A DNA stretch of 64,000 bases from CAYFUG01 sp964346295 (lineage in GTDB: Bacteria > Patescibacteriota > Minisyncoccia > Moranbacterales > DUUL01): the NCBI GenBank assembly GCA_964346295.1, contig CAYFUG010000002.1, forward strand, positions 12,224 to 76,223, in the 5' to 3' direction. The translations under genes and the position numbers were made by a program. Every line of letters starts with the position of its first letter. Position 1 is the stretch's first letter. The notes below the pieces were generated by a model that did not search any database, was not told the DNA's origin, and saw only the letters and a list, made by a program, of their open reading frames with translations. This document shows positions 7,958 through 16,333 of the stretch, in pieces.

Positions 7958-9772
7958 CTAATAATAAAGTTTGACCTGATCTCTTCCGGTCACCATCTGA
8001 CCAGCCTTAAGGTTTAAAACTGCTCCATAAAATAACCAAAAGGCTAAAGCAGCTGGTCCAAACAAGAGCGCATTACTAGACAGTCCCAAAAGAGTGAACT
8101 CTGCAAATATCGCCAGGGCCATTACCAACCAAATTCTCTTTATTCCGTCCGATTTCCTATAGAGATCATAAATATCTTTAAAGTAACGAAATAGCATCAA
8201 AATCAAAATCACTAATCCAGAAATTCCTAGGGTATTCCAGATATAAAAATAGGAATTATAAATTTCCCCCGTAGAACTCTGCCGCTTCTCTTTTTCAATT
8301 AACCACCCATTTCCTAAAATAGGATCGTTTTTAATTTCCTGGAAACCCGAAAGCCACTGCTGACCGCTATTCTCCCAGAGAAAAGAGGACTTTACCCCAG
8401 GAAAAACGACCGCTACCGCAATGATGGTAACAGCTGTAAGCACCACAATAAAATTATTTCGCAATAAAATACCCACCATAAACATTCCCACTCCTAAAGT
8501 CACCAAGGCATAATAAGAAAAAGTGAGGGTAAGAGCTGTCATTTGCAAAACTAACAGCAAGAAAAATAGAAGTTTCAAGAAAAATTTTCTAAGTATTTCC
8601 TCTGAGGTGGGCGCCTCTTCTTCACCTAGTAATTGTTCCAACTCCCTTTCTGTCTCACTAGTAGAAGGAATGGTTTTCTTTTTTAAGTCACCCTTAATCT
8701 TTACTAGAGACTTCTGAAGCTCTTTGAATTTATTAGTCCAATAAAAGCGAGATGAGTATTTTTTTTTGTTCTGAGCAGAGTCTAGTAACTTAGATTTCAA
8801 ATCAATCTTAATCTTGGGCTCTTCTTGCCCAAAATTAGCGGTAGCCTCCTTCTCTTCATGGTCAGGAAGAATTTTAGGATAAGTCTCCAAGGCAAAATTC
8901 TTTCCGTGCAATTCAGTTAGTTGCCCCGGGGTCTTTTCTAGCTCTCCCGGCGCCAAACCTAAAACTTCTGCAGAGGTAGCTGCCAGCTCCAAGGTAGTTT
9001 TACGCCTTCGATGTTTAACATTCAACAAAAACCCTAGCGTGACCGGAATGCTGATCAAGAGAAAAGGCGCTAAGGCGCTTTCTCCAATTTTAAACAGAGC
9101 TCCATCTCCAAAAAAACCGCTTACCTTATACTGAAAACTCCCAAAAATTAAGTGCTGAGCCTTCCCGCTAGTCACTCCGACTCCAGAAGAACTTTGCCAG
9201 CCCACCAAAAAGGCTCCTAGCCCTACCAAAGAATGGAGAACTCCCGCCACCAACAAAACTAGAAAGAAGCCTTCTAGGCGACGAAGAGTTTGAAAAAAGT
9301 ATTGGAATACTACTAATAACATCCAAAACATCGCCAAGTAAAAAGCCAGTTGCCAAACCTGGGGACTAACCTCTCTCCCAGAAAAAGTTCCTAATCCTAA
9401 AACTCCTCCCGCACAAACTAAAAACAAAAAAAAGTATTTGGATAGATAATTTTTAGAAAGCTTAACGCTTTCTACGCTAATATTTACTAATCCTACTAGG
9501 GCCGTCACTATGAGAATAATCTCGTACATTACCAAGTCTCCTTCTAGGCCAATTCGAAGAGAAGAAAATAATAAAATAGCAAAAAACAAGAAAAGCCATC
9601 CCCGATAAAAACTATTCTGAAAAATTGCCACCGCTACAAAGAGCATTAAAATTATTCCAGCCGCGGAAAGATCGAGAGTAATAACCAAAACTAAAACAAA
9701 GGCTGCCACTCCCATCACCAAAGATACATAAGAGTTGCGAAGGGTTTGCTTGATAAATTGAGTTAAATTCAT
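7958..9772 (-). CDS. O-antigen ligase/polymerase-like integral membrane protein
   Basis: 604 aa, with about eleven hydrophobic segments in two blocks (residues 15-250 and 390-585). They are separated by a hydrophilic, Lys/Glu-rich segment at about 255-385 that is long for the family. The second block has the Wzy_C-like pattern KNDPILGNGWLI ... NSYFYIWNTLGISGLVILIL, matching the usual G.G....hN.yl.....G..gl signature. Such proteins ligate or polymerise lipid-linked glycans at the outer face of the membrane. It probably shares a transcript with the MazG-like and DUF4012 genes downstream. A divergent transporter begins 165 bp away. Substrate unknown. Confidence 0.75.
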   Translation of the reverse strand: MNLTQFIKQTLRNSYVSLVMGVAAFVLVLVITLDLSAAGIILMLFVAVAIFQNSFYRGWLFLFFAILLFSSLRIGLEGDLVMYEIILIVTALVGLVNISVESVKLSKNYLSKYFFLFLVCAGGVLGLGTFSGREVSPQVWQLAFYLAMFWMLLVVFQYFFQTLRRLEGFFLVLLVAGVLHSLVGLGAFLVGWQSSSGVGVTSGKAQHLIFGSFQYKVSGFFGDGALFKIGESALAPFLLISIPVTLGFLLNVKHRRRKTTLELAATSAEVLGLAPGELEKTPGQLTELHGKNFALETYPKILPDHEEKEATANFGQEEPKIKIDLKSKLLDSAQNKKKYSSRFYWTNKFKELQKSLVKIKGDLKKKTIPSTSETERELEQLLGEEEAPTSEEILRKFFLKLLFFLLLVLQMTALTLTFSYYALVTLGVGMFMVGILLRNNFIVVLTAVTIIAVAVVFPGVKSSFLWENSGQQWLSGFQEIKNDPILGNGWLIEKEKRQSSTGEIYNSYFYIWNTLGISGLVILILMLFRYFKDIYDLYRKSDGIKRIWLVMALAIFAEFTLLGLSSNALLFGPAALAFWLFYGAVLNLKAGQMVTGRDQVKLYY

Positions 9773-9937
9773 ATTTAAAAATAGGTATCACAAAAAGGTG
9801 CTTTTGAAAAGTCTTTTCAAGCCCCTTTAAGTATGCTTAGATAATACTAAATTAAAGCTGGATGCTTTTTGTATTTTATACTAATTCACAATAAAAGACA
9901 AAAATAGTTGGCTTTGCCCACAAAATAATCACTGATT

Positions 9938-10351
9938 ATGAAAATTAGCAATGCTCTCCAGAAAGTTACTCTCTCTATCTTTCAATCTTTGCCTTTGATA
10001 GTAGGAATTTTAGCCTTAGTAAACTTGATCAGCCTGGCCTTAGAAGATATTTACCCCCGAATTTTCACTGGCAATTTTTTGCTGGATCCTCTAATTGGCG
10101 CCCTGGCCGGCAGCGTCTCTTTTGGCATTCCCATCACTAGTTACATTGTGGGAGGAGAATTGATTAGACAAGGAGTGAGCCTCCTGGCCGTCACCGCTTT
10201 CATCATGGCCTGGACGACAGTCGGGCTAGCCATGTTACCCTTGGAAGCTACTTATTTGGGAAAAAAATTCGCCATCAAGAGAAACTTGCTCAATTTCGTC
10301 TTCTCCCTCTTAATAGCTATTTTGACTGTTTTGACCTTGCAGATATTCTAA
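9938..10351 (+). CDS. Half-size permease, YraQ/ArsP_1-like (first half)
   Basis: 137 aa and almost entirely hydrophobic, with about four membrane helices. The segment GALAGSVSFGIPITSYIVGG followed by ELIRQGVSLLAVTAFI matches the repeated motif of the YraQ/DUF318 permease family (G.P....l...G.....A.aFl). Family members usually have eight or more helices in one chain, so this looks like one half. The second half is the next gene, 136 bp downstream on the same strand. The transported substrate is not known; some relatives export organoarsenicals and many are uncharacterised. Confidence 0.7.
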   Translation: MKISNALQKVTLSIFQSLPLIVGILALVNLISLALEDIYPRIFTGNFLLDPLIGALAGSVSFGIPITSYIVGGELIRQGVSLLAVTAFIMAWTTVGLAMLPLEATYLGKKFAIKRNLLNFVFSLLIAILTVLTLQIF

Positions 10352-10436
10352 TTTTCCCCGCAAAGCTACTAATGGCAAACTGTAAGGACAGAACATTCCC
10401 TCAAATTTTTTCTTTATAAAAAAGCTCGCTTCTGGT

Positions 10437-10469
10437 TTCCCTCTTTATGAAAGGGGGTCAGGGAGATTG
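10437..10469. repeat. Palindromic CCCTCTTT...AAAGGGGG repeat
   Basis: The arms CCCTCTTT and AAAGGGGG flank a short loop and are followed by GTCAGGGAGATTG. The same arrangement (CCCCCTTTTGTAAAGGGGG, then CTAGGGGGATTG) occurs inside tilS at 33006-33037. It lies between the two permease halves and overlaps a possible TTG start at 10467. Confidence 0.6.
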
Positions 10470-10487
10470 AAAAATCATAACCACACC

Positions 10488-11021
10488 ATGAACAGCAAGA
10501 CCAAAAAAGGGCCCTCGGAGAAAGGCCTCAACCGCTATCATCTTTTAGCCGGAGTAGCTTTAATTTACGGCCTAGTGGCTCTGGCCAATCGAGAACTTGC
10601 TCAAGCTGCCATTGTTTCTACCGGCCAAATGCTAGTAAAAATCCTGCCAATTTTATTAGTGGTGATTGTTTTGATGACTGTTACTAATTGGATTTTCAGC
10701 TCAGACTTTGTCTCCCGGCATCTAGGACAAGAATCCGGCGCCAAAGGCTGGTTTTACGCTGCAATTGGAGGTATTATTGTGGCCGGGCCACCCTACATTC
10801 TCTACCCGCTCTTGGGAGATTTGAAGCAAAAAGGCATGAAGGATTCCCTTTTAGCAATTTTCCTGTATAATCGCAATGTTAAGATCCCCTTCTTCCCGGT
10901 TTTAGTTTACTATTTTGGCTGGCCCTTCGCCCTAGTGCTCTCAGCTTACATCATTCTCTTTTCCGTTTTGAGTGGATTTTTATTTGAAGAGAAATCTAAT
11001 AAATTGATCAAAAAGCAATGA
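10488..11021 (+). CDS. Half-size permease, YraQ/ArsP_1-like (second half)
   Basis: About 177 aa from ATG 10488. I prefer this to the upstream in-frame TTG (10467), because the TTG lies in a palindromic repeat. After a hydrophilic head there are about five helices. The segment FYAAIGGIIVAGPPYILYPL then GDLKQKGMKDSLLAIFL repeats the layout of the motif in the first half, as expected for an inverted-repeat permease split in two. It ends ATGA, overlapping the start of the next gene by 4 bp, so the three genes are translationally linked. Two complementary halves suggest a heterodimeric transporter. Confidence 0.7.
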   Translation: MNSKTKKGPSEKGLNRYHLLAGVALIYGLVALANRELAQAAIVSTGQMLVKILPILLVVIVLMTVTNWIFSSDFVSRHLGQESGAKGWFYAAIGGIIVAGPPYILYPLLGDLKQKGMKDSLLAIFLYNRNVKIPFFPVLVYYFGWPFALVLSAYIILFSVLSGFLFEEKSNKLIKKQ

Positions 11022-11413
11022 GAGAATACATCCTCGAAAACAAATTGGGAACTCCCCAGTACTGGCCCTACATTCCAACTGCCACTCTAAAAGGCGTCGA
11101 AAATGAATCTGATTTTGGCCTTCAAGACAGCGAAGACAAAAGAGGTGAGGCCGTTCGATCCATGCACAATATAGCGGTACTGAGAGCTACCAGTAAGACT
11201 TCAGTTAAGTTTTATGTGGGATTTTTTAAAGAAGATTTTTCTCAATTCCTAAAACATGAGCTTACTACCGACCTAGACTTTGGAATGCGAGTTGGTTCCA
11301 AAAATGTCACTTTTTTCGTTTTACCTGTAGACTGGGAAAGCGAAATCAAACTAGAACTGGTCGAAAAAACCACAGAAGATAGCCCGAAATATAAAGAATT
11401 AATTCTCTTGTAA
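11018..11413 (+). CDS. Hypothetical soluble protein of the permease operon
   Basis: 131 aa, with no signal peptide or membrane helix. The start overlaps the permease stop by 4 bp (ATGA), so co-translation is likely. Visible features are an early aromatic stretch (TPQYWPYIPTATLKG), a central FYVGFFKEDFSQFLKHEL, and alternating strands such as VTFFVLPVDWESEIKLELV. The predicted fold is mixed alpha/beta. I do not recognise a family. Its position suggests a cytoplasmic accessory of the split permease, which is inference only. Repeat R1 begins 28 bp after its stop. Confidence 0.65.
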   Translation: MREYILENKLGTPQYWPYIPTATLKGVENESDFGLQDSEDKRGEAVRSMHNIAVLRATSKTSVKFYVGFFKEDFSQFLKHELTTDLDFGMRVGSKNVTFFVLPVDWESEIKLELVEKTTEDSPKYKELILL

Positions 11414-11440
11414 AAACACTCGACCAATTTCAGTCTCAGT

Positions 11441-11596
11441 CTAGGGCTTTCAAATTTGAGCAAAGCTCTAGGCGACGCCGAGACTTTGGCCGACCTGTCC
11501 CGTCTAGCTTTAGCGATGCGGGAGCCGTACTGATTGGTACGGTGAGGTCAAAACGCAGGCGGCAACAACGAGATTTGCCAAACTTGAAAATCCTAT
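11441..11596. repeat. R1: intergenic hairpin repeat, R family
   Basis: 156 bp with imperfect terminal inverted repeats: left CTAGGGCTTTCAAATTTGAG, right CCAAACTTGAAAATCCTAT. The core holds TCCCGTCTAGC...GCGGGA, the palindrome CCGTACTGATTGGTACGG, then the conserved tract TCAAAACGCAGGCGGCAACA and ACGAGATT. The right end overlaps the ATG of the methyltransferase (11595). This is the reference copy for the family. Confidence 0.85.
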
Positions 11597-12650
11597 GAAA
11601 ACAACCTATTTTTCCACATTCATCTCCGGCGCCCAAGAAATAGTCCGACGCGCCCTTCAAAAAAGATCCCGGGTCAAAATCATTGACCTGCTGGACGGTT
11701 TAGTAGTGTACCAGACGGACTATAACGAGAAAGATTTGCGAGAAATTCGCTTTTTTAACAACACTTTTCGTCTCCTGGGCAGCTACCAAAATGTCCACGA
11801 TTTTCTAGATCTAATCAAGGCCGTTACCAAGGACAAATCTCTCGGTGGAACTCTCAAAAATCTTTTTACAACCCCTACCACCTATCGGCTATTCACCTCA
11901 GAGGAAAACCGCTCTATTAATCCGGGCTTGCCGGCCTTAGAAACTCTAGAGCAAAAAATCTCTCAAAATCGCTACCTAAAAACCGATTTTAAAAAATACC
12001 AACAAGAATTTTGGCTCATTTGGCGAAGAGGAAACCAGGGCTTTCTAGGCGCTCGTATTACTGGTAAAAAGCCTCTCGCCAAGCACCTCAAAGCTGGACA
12101 ACTCCGCCCAGAACTGGCTCACTTAATTTGCCTAGCTTCTCGCCCTGGCCCCCAGGAGGTAATTTTGGATCCCTTTGCCGGCCAAGGAGGATTGCTAACG
12201 GAGCGCTTACGAGCTTTTCCTTTTAAAAAAGCTCTCGCCTTAGAAGAAGACGAGAAACTAGCTAATGACCTCAAGGGTAAAATTTTCCGCGCCTATCCCA
12301 AAGAAAAAGTCCAAGTCCGCCGAGAGAGCGCCCTGGAAATGGGATTTTTAGAAAATAACTCCATTGATAAGATCATCACCGATCCGCCCTGGGGACATTT
12401 TAAAAAACTAGATCAACCAGAAGAATTTTACACCCAGATGCTCCAGGAATTTTACCGGGTGCTTAAGTCGAGAGGCCTGGCAGTAATTTTGATGGGCGAG
12501 AATTTTCAATTTGACCAGATACTCCAAAGCATGACAACTAAAGACAAAAATAATCAGGCAGATCCACTTCCCTCACCTTGGAAGATATCAGCCCAACATC
12601 ACCTGTTAGTTTCTGGCCGAAAAGCTAATTTGTGGATTTTAAAAAAATAA
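11595..12650 (+). CDS. RNA methyltransferase, UPF0020/TrmN-Trm11-like
   Basis: 351 aa. The N-terminal half (about 1-150) is consistent with a divergent THUMP-type RNA-binding region. The C-terminal Rossmann domain carries SAM motif I DPFAGQGGLLTERL near residue 191 and the catalytic DPPWGHF near 256, typical of N2-guanine RNA methyltransferases such as Trm11, Trm14 and TrmN. Likely substrates are tRNA (guanosine at position 6 or 10) or 23S rRNA, and these cannot be separated by eye. The ATG sits exactly at the end of repeat R1, so the ribosome-binding region lies inside the repeat. Confidence 0.8.
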   Translation: MKTTYFSTFISGAQEIVRRALQKRSRVKIIDLLDGLVVYQTDYNEKDLREIRFFNNTFRLLGSYQNVHDFLDLIKAVTKDKSLGGTLKNLFTTPTTYRLFTSEENRSINPGLPALETLEQKISQNRYLKTDFKKYQQEFWLIWRRGNQGFLGARITGKKPLAKHLKAGQLRPELAHLICLASRPGPQEVILDPFAGQGGLLTERLRAFPFKKALALEEDEKLANDLKGKIFRAYPKEKVQVRRESALEMGFLENNSIDKIITDPPWGHFKKLDQPEEFYTQMLQEFYRVLKSRGLAVILMGENFQFDQILQSMTTKDKNNQADPLPSPWKISAQHHLLVSGRKANLWILKK

Positions 12651-12727
12651 ATTAACCCAAATAGAATCATAGCACTGCCACGAACCCGTTCTAGCAATCA
12701 CAAAAAGTCCCCTTAAATTTGAATCAC

Positions 12728-12748
12728 CAAAAAAACGCCTCTCGGCGT
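12728..12748 (-). terminator. Rho-independent terminator downstream of the tRNA-like gene
   Basis: On the minus strand ACGCC-GAGA-GGCGT is followed directly by TTTTTTT. It would end transcripts coming from the tRNA-like gene (12916-13014). On the plus strand the same hairpin lies about 80 bp after the methyltransferase stop but lacks a T-run there. Confidence 0.75.
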
Positions 12749-12817
12749 CTTCTCTCAGAAAACTAGAAATGACTAACAGTCCAAGAACTTTCTCGTTTTA
12801 GGACATTTTTAGAGAAA

Positions 12818-12908
12818 AGTGAGGCTTTAGTTGAGAATTACTGAAGCGTACAGCGAGAGTAAAACGCAGCTTTTGACAACGAAATTTTCAAAGTGAGAAA
12901 GTCTTAGC
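12818..12908. repeat. R2: hairpin repeat of the R family, shorter copy
   Basis: About 91 bp. The right half (AGTAAAACGCAGCTTTTGACAA, then CGAAATTTTCAAAGTGAGAAAG) aligns with the conserved R core and end, with GCGTACAGCGAGAG in place of the GTAC palindrome. The left end GTGAGGCTTTAGTTGAG is diverged. It lies 7 bp past the 3' end of the tRNA-like gene and before the terminator, so it should be transcribed with it. Confidence 0.65.
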
Positions 12909-12915
12909 AATACAG

Positions 12916-13014
12916 TGCAGACGAGAGGATTCGAACCTCTAACCTCCTTACTTTCTCTCGTTGACACTGCAACGAGAGAAAGTAAAGCGCTCAGCCTTTT
13001 TGAGCTTCGTCTGC
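12916..13014 (-). tRNA. tRNA-like gene with an 18-bp anticodon arm; identity not assignable
   Basis: 99 nt. A cloverleaf can be written by eye: acceptor GCAGACG (13008-13014) pairs perfectly with CGTCTGC (12917-12923), discriminator A; D arm GCTC/GAGC with loop AAAAAGGCT; T arm AGAGG-TTCGAAT-CCTCT, perfect; 5-nt variable region AGGTT. The anticodon arm is abnormal. Instead of 5 bp and a 7-nt loop it has 18 pairs (12946-12963 with 12970-12987, one G-U) and the 6-nt loop CAGTGT. Position 8 is A rather than the near-universal U. CCA is not encoded. Either a 25-nt palindrome has entered the anticodon loop, or a small intron must be spliced, or this is a tRNA mimic. A promoter lies upstream and a terminator downstream. 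Confidence 0.7.
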
Positions 13015-13041
13015 CGCAATTTGATAATTTGCTTGTCTCCA

Positions 13042-13069
13042 AGATTAGCAACTTTTCTGATTTTGTCAA
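13042..13069 (-). promoter_or_regulatory. Putative promoter of the tRNA-like gene
   Basis: On the minus strand a perfect TTGACA (13064-13069), 16 bp, then TAATCT (13042-13047), a weak -10 that keeps the key T, A and T positions. The tRNA-like 5' end lies 28 bp downstream of the -10. Confidence 0.5.
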
Positions 13070-13174
13070 TATTTTTTTAGACACTTTTTAAACAACCTCG
13101 GGATTCAAAAAAACCATGGAGGTAGACCAAATCAAGCAAAGTTGCTATTCTAAGATTGAATTAACCGGGACAAC

Positions 13175-13720
13175 ATGACTTTTGCCGAAGAACTAAAAAC
13201 TTTACTTCGAAATTACCCCGACCCGACGATCCGGATAACTTTTGGAGAGCGAATTGAGCAAGGCGCCTTAACTCAAGATGAAAACAAAGAATCTCATTTT
13301 TGTATTTATTTTGCTGCCTTTGATCCAGTTGCCCAAGAATTCTTTTTAGGCCACCATAAAAAAGCAGATAAGTGGCTTTTCAACGGCTGTCACATTAACC
13401 GGAACGAAACTATTGAGGAAGCTCTTGATCGAGAAATCGATGAGGAATGGGGACTCGACCGAAATAAACTGCAGATTATAAACCCTCCCCTTTTCACCAC
13501 CAAAAAAATCGCTCCCAAGCCGCCTAAGTTTTTCTGCAAGTTCCACTATGACATCTGGTGTTTTGTGGAGGTCAATAAAAATTCCTTTGAGCCTAATCAG
13601 GAAAATTTGGCGACTGAATTTTACGAAACTGGATGGTTAAACTATTCCCAAGCACTAGAAAAAGTCACCGAACCGGATATCCTCCAGGGAATAGAATTTA
13701 TCAAAGCAAGTTATTTTTAA
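13175..13720 (+). CDS. Nudix hydrolase
   Basis: 181 aa. The Nudix box is GCHINRNETIEEALDREIDE followed by EWGL at about residues 70-93: the REIDEE core that binds the metal is intact, while the first glycine of the consensus is Cys. The long N-terminal strand region and the C-terminal aromatic-rich part resemble Nudix proteins acting on nucleoside diphosphate derivatives. Substrate unknown. A P-loop kinase follows after 35 bp on the same strand and then cysS; the three may be co-transcribed. Confidence 0.82.
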   Translation: MTFAEELKTLLRNYPDPTIRITFGERIEQGALTQDENKESHFCIYFAAFDPVAQEFFLGHHKKADKWLFNGCHINRNETIEEALDREIDEEWGLDRNKLQIINPPLFTTKKIAPKPPKFFCKFHYDIWCFVEVNKNSFEPNQENLATEFYETGWLNYSQALEKVTEPDILQGIEFIKASYF

Positions 13721-13755
13721 AATTTTAATTTAACCAACTTCAAAGCATTCAATAA

Positions 13756-14277
13756 ATGAAGGATTTAATTTTACTAAAAGGGAAGCCTGGGGTAGGAAAA
13801 AGCACAATCGCCTCCCTATTAGCCAAAAAAATAAACTGCCCTGTTTTACATAAAGACGACCTTAATGATTTAGTATTTAGTTTTTTCGGAGCTAACAGCA
13901 AAACATCGGGGCTTGTCTATGAAATAATAGGTTATTTTGTAAAAAATTTATCCACTATAGTGGAAAGAAGTATTGTTGTAGATTGCTCTCTCTCTACAAA
14001 GAAAAATTACTTGCTTTTTAAGAAGTTGTCCCACAAAATAAACTTCAAATTAACCGTAATAGAAGTGGTTATGCCAAATAAAAAAGAACTAGAAAAAAGA
14101 CTAAATCAAAGAGTTGGCCTACCTAAGCATAGAATAAAATCAATAAAAGATATCGGGAAGCAAGGATTATTCTACGAAGAGTACCCCATTGAGAATCTTA
14201 TAAAAGTTAAAAATAATAAGGAAATTGCAAGTACTGTGAATGAGTTACTAGAAAAGCTCTCTTACAAAATAAACTAA
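13756..14277 (+). CDS. P-loop kinase-like ATPase (AAA_33/zeta-like fold)
   Basis: 173 aa. Walker A is GKPGVGKST (residues 9-17), followed by HKDDLNDLVF, where the Asp residues sit at the substrate-binding position of small-molecule kinases. A second strand IVVDCSLSTKKNY precedes a lid with KKELEKRLNQR. It resembles predicted kinases related to zeta toxins and to polynucleotide or antibiotic kinases. It is more A+T rich than cysS downstream, a weak hint of separate origin. No antitoxin is visible beside it. cysS starts 5 bp after its stop. Confidence 0.72.
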   Translation: MKDLILLKGKPGVGKSTIASLLAKKINCPVLHKDDLNDLVFSFFGANSKTSGLVYEIIGYFVKNLSTIVERSIVVDCSLSTKKNYLLFKKLSHKINFKLTVIEVVMPNKKELEKRLNQRVGLPKHRIKSIKDIGKQGLFYEEYPIENLIKVKNNKEIASTVNELLEKLSYKIN

Positions 14278-14282
14278 AAACC

Positions 14283-15833
14283 ATGTACCTATACAACACC
14301 CTCACCAATAAGAAGGAGAAATTTCAGCCCCAAGAAAAAGGCAAGGTTAAAATGTACACTTGCGGGCCCACTGTCTACAACTACGCCCACATTGGCAACT
14401 TGGCCGCCTACATTTATGCTGACACTCTGAGGCGGTTTTTGGAGTTCTCTGGTTTCGAAGTGCGCCACATTGTCAACATTACTGATGTTGGCCACCTCAG
14501 CGCTGATGATATTAACCAGGCTGACAGTGGCGAAGACAAGATGCTCAAGGCCGCCCTCCGAGAAAAAAAAACTCCTTGGGAAATCGCTAAATTCTACACC
14601 GAGCGCTTTTTTGAAGATCGCGATCGACTCAATATCAAAAAAGCCCAGCACTATCCTCGAGCCACCGCTCATGTCAAGCAGATGATTCAGATCACCGAGA
14701 CACTCCTAGAAAAAAGCCTGGCTTATGAGAAAAACGGCAATGTCTTTTTTGATGTAGAAAAATTTGACGGCTACGGTAAGCTCTCCGGCAAGAAACTGGA
14801 GGAGTTAAAACACGGCGCCCGCCTGGAGGATCACCCCGACAAACAGCACAGCTACGATTTTGCTCTCTGGCTCAAGGCTCCCAAGAATCACCTGATGCAG
14901 TGGGAAAGCCCCTGGAGCCAGGGTTATCCCGGTTGGCACATTGAGTGCAGCGCCATGAGCATGGAATACCTGGGTGAAACACTGGACATTCACACCGGCG
15001 GCGAAGATCATGTCTTTCCTCATCACGAAAATGAGATTGCCCAGAGCGAAGGTTGCACCGGCGCGCCTTTTGCTAATTATTGGTTTCACAACCGCTTCCT
15101 GCTAGTAGAAGGCGCCAAAATGAGTAAGTCTAAGGGCAATTTCTATGTCCTAGCGGATGTTTTAGAACGAGGTTTTGACCCGATGACTTTTCGAATGCTA
15201 ATCTTGAGCTCCCACTATCGCTCTAATGTTAATTTCACTTGGCAAGGAATGGAACAAGCCGCTAGGAACCTCGATAAAATTACTCGTTGGTGGGAAAAAA
15301 TCTCCCAACTAGCAGGAGAGGAATCTGAAAAAAGTGATCGACAAATCAGTGGACAAACCATCAAGAAAAATGCTAAAATAGCCACTGAAGCAATGCCCTC
15401 GTTGCCCTCACTAAGAGACAAGCAAGACAAAAAACTAGGAGGTAGAAAAAGCAAATCTGACAACAGCGCCTACCAGGCGGCCGAAGAAAAAATTACCGCC
15501 GCCCTGACGGACGACCTCAACACTCCCCTGGCCCTAAGCGAACTTTACGAGTTAATTAACCAAACCAACCGCCAAGCAGACCAGGGTGAATTGACCTCAG
15601 GGGAAGCCCAAAGCCTCCTAAATCTCTGGAAAAAACTTAATCAGGTTTTTGGCTTGCTCTTGACCGCCCCTGGAAAAGAAATTTCTCAGGAAATTGAAAA
15701 TTTGGCCCAAAAACGCCAAGCGGCCCGGAAGCAAAAAGACTTTACTCTATCCGATCAGCTTCGGGACCAAATTGAAGCTCGGGGCTTTCAAGTAGAAGAC
15801 ACTCCGGAAGGGCAGAAAATAAGAAGTAAGTAG
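14283..15833 (+). CDS. cysS: Cysteinyl-tRNA synthetase
   Basis: 516 aa, class I synthetase that charges tRNA-Cys. HIGN is at residues 36-39 and KMSKS at 279-283. Zinc ligands are Cys27 (YTCGPTVYNYAHIGN), Cys near 228 (HIECSAMSMEYLG) and His in HHENE. The C-terminal helical region contains an insert of about 50 residues (roughly 345-395) rich in Lys, Ser and Asp, not expected in the family. The ending ARKQKDFTLSDQLRDQIEAR is the usual DALR-like tail. The start ATG lies 5 bp after the kinase gene, suggesting coupled expression. Confidence 0.96.
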   Translation: MYLYNTLTNKKEKFQPQEKGKVKMYTCGPTVYNYAHIGNLAAYIYADTLRRFLEFSGFEVRHIVNITDVGHLSADDINQADSGEDKMLKAALREKKTPWEIAKFYTERFFEDRDRLNIKKAQHYPRATAHVKQMIQITETLLEKSLAYEKNGNVFFDVEKFDGYGKLSGKKLEELKHGARLEDHPDKQHSYDFALWLKAPKNHLMQWESPWSQGYPGWHIECSAMSMEYLGETLDIHTGGEDHVFPHHENEIAQSEGCTGAPFANYWFHNRFLLVEGAKMSKSKGNFYVLADVLERGFDPMTFRMLILSSHYRSNVNFTWQGMEQAARNLDKITRWWEKISQLAGEESEKSDRQISGQTIKKNAKIATEAMPSLPSLRDKQDKKLGGRKSKSDNSAYQAAEEKITAALTDDLNTPLALSELYELINQTNRQADQGELTSGEAQSLLNLWKKLNQVFGLLLTAPGKEISQEIENLAQKRQAARKQKDFTLSDQLRDQIEARGFQVEDTPEGQKIRSK

Positions 15834-15841
15834 ACAATCCC

Positions 15842-16306
15842 ATGAACGAAAAACTTAGAGATAAGACTATCCTCTCTTCCGGAGAAAGTCACGAAATAAG
15901 CCACGAAAGAGCCAGAGGGATGATCTTAGGAAATATTCTGAGGCCTGACAAAAGAGACAAGGACTCTCTGATCCTTTGGGCATTTAAAGACCCTGTCAAA
16001 GAAAGTCTTAACGAAACGGAAAACAAAAAAAGGGACTTTGTGGAAGCCTTGGATTTAATAAAAAGCAGAAAACACCGAGAGGCTTTAGTGGTGTATCCCG
16101 ATTTAATTCTGGAACTAATAAGAAGAAGGTTAGCTACTCTCGAAGAAAGAAAAGAGTCTTCCTTTAAATGCACGGACAAAGAACTTCCCACAGCCCCAAC
16201 AGGAAAACCTCAGAAATACTCCATTAGAATAAAGCTTTTAGAAGGAGCCTTTGACTTTCTGGAGAAGCTCCCAAGAAAACAACATACTGCAGACCAAAAA
16301 CGATAA
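15842..16306 (+). CDS. Hypothetical charged protein
   Basis: 154 aa, beginning 8 bp after cysS on the same strand. It is strongly charged (Lys, Arg, Glu) and mostly helical by appearance, with no membrane helix. A central segment FVEALDLIKSRKHREALVVY and a following LILELIRRRLATLEERK look like amphipathic helices. No family is recognised. Its place suggests expression with cysS. Confidence 0.55.
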   Translation: MNEKLRDKTILSSGESHEISHERARGMILGNILRPDKRDKDSLILWAFKDPVKESLNETENKKRDFVEALDLIKSRKHREALVVYPDLILELIRRRLATLEERKESSFKCTDKELPTAPTGKPQKYSIRIKLLEGAFDFLEKLPRKQHTADQKR

Positions 16307-16333
16307 GAATAAGAAATAGAAATTACTTATTTT

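Noticed and set aside
9854..9882. Promoter for the first permease half (TTAAAG...TATACT)
   Set aside because: Spacing of 19 and a poor -35; support is too weak to list.
12827..13084. 85-aa minus-strand frame across the tRNA-like gene
   Set aside because: It is a read-through of the tRNA-like sequence and R2; the RSNPLVCT segment is a typical translated T arm.
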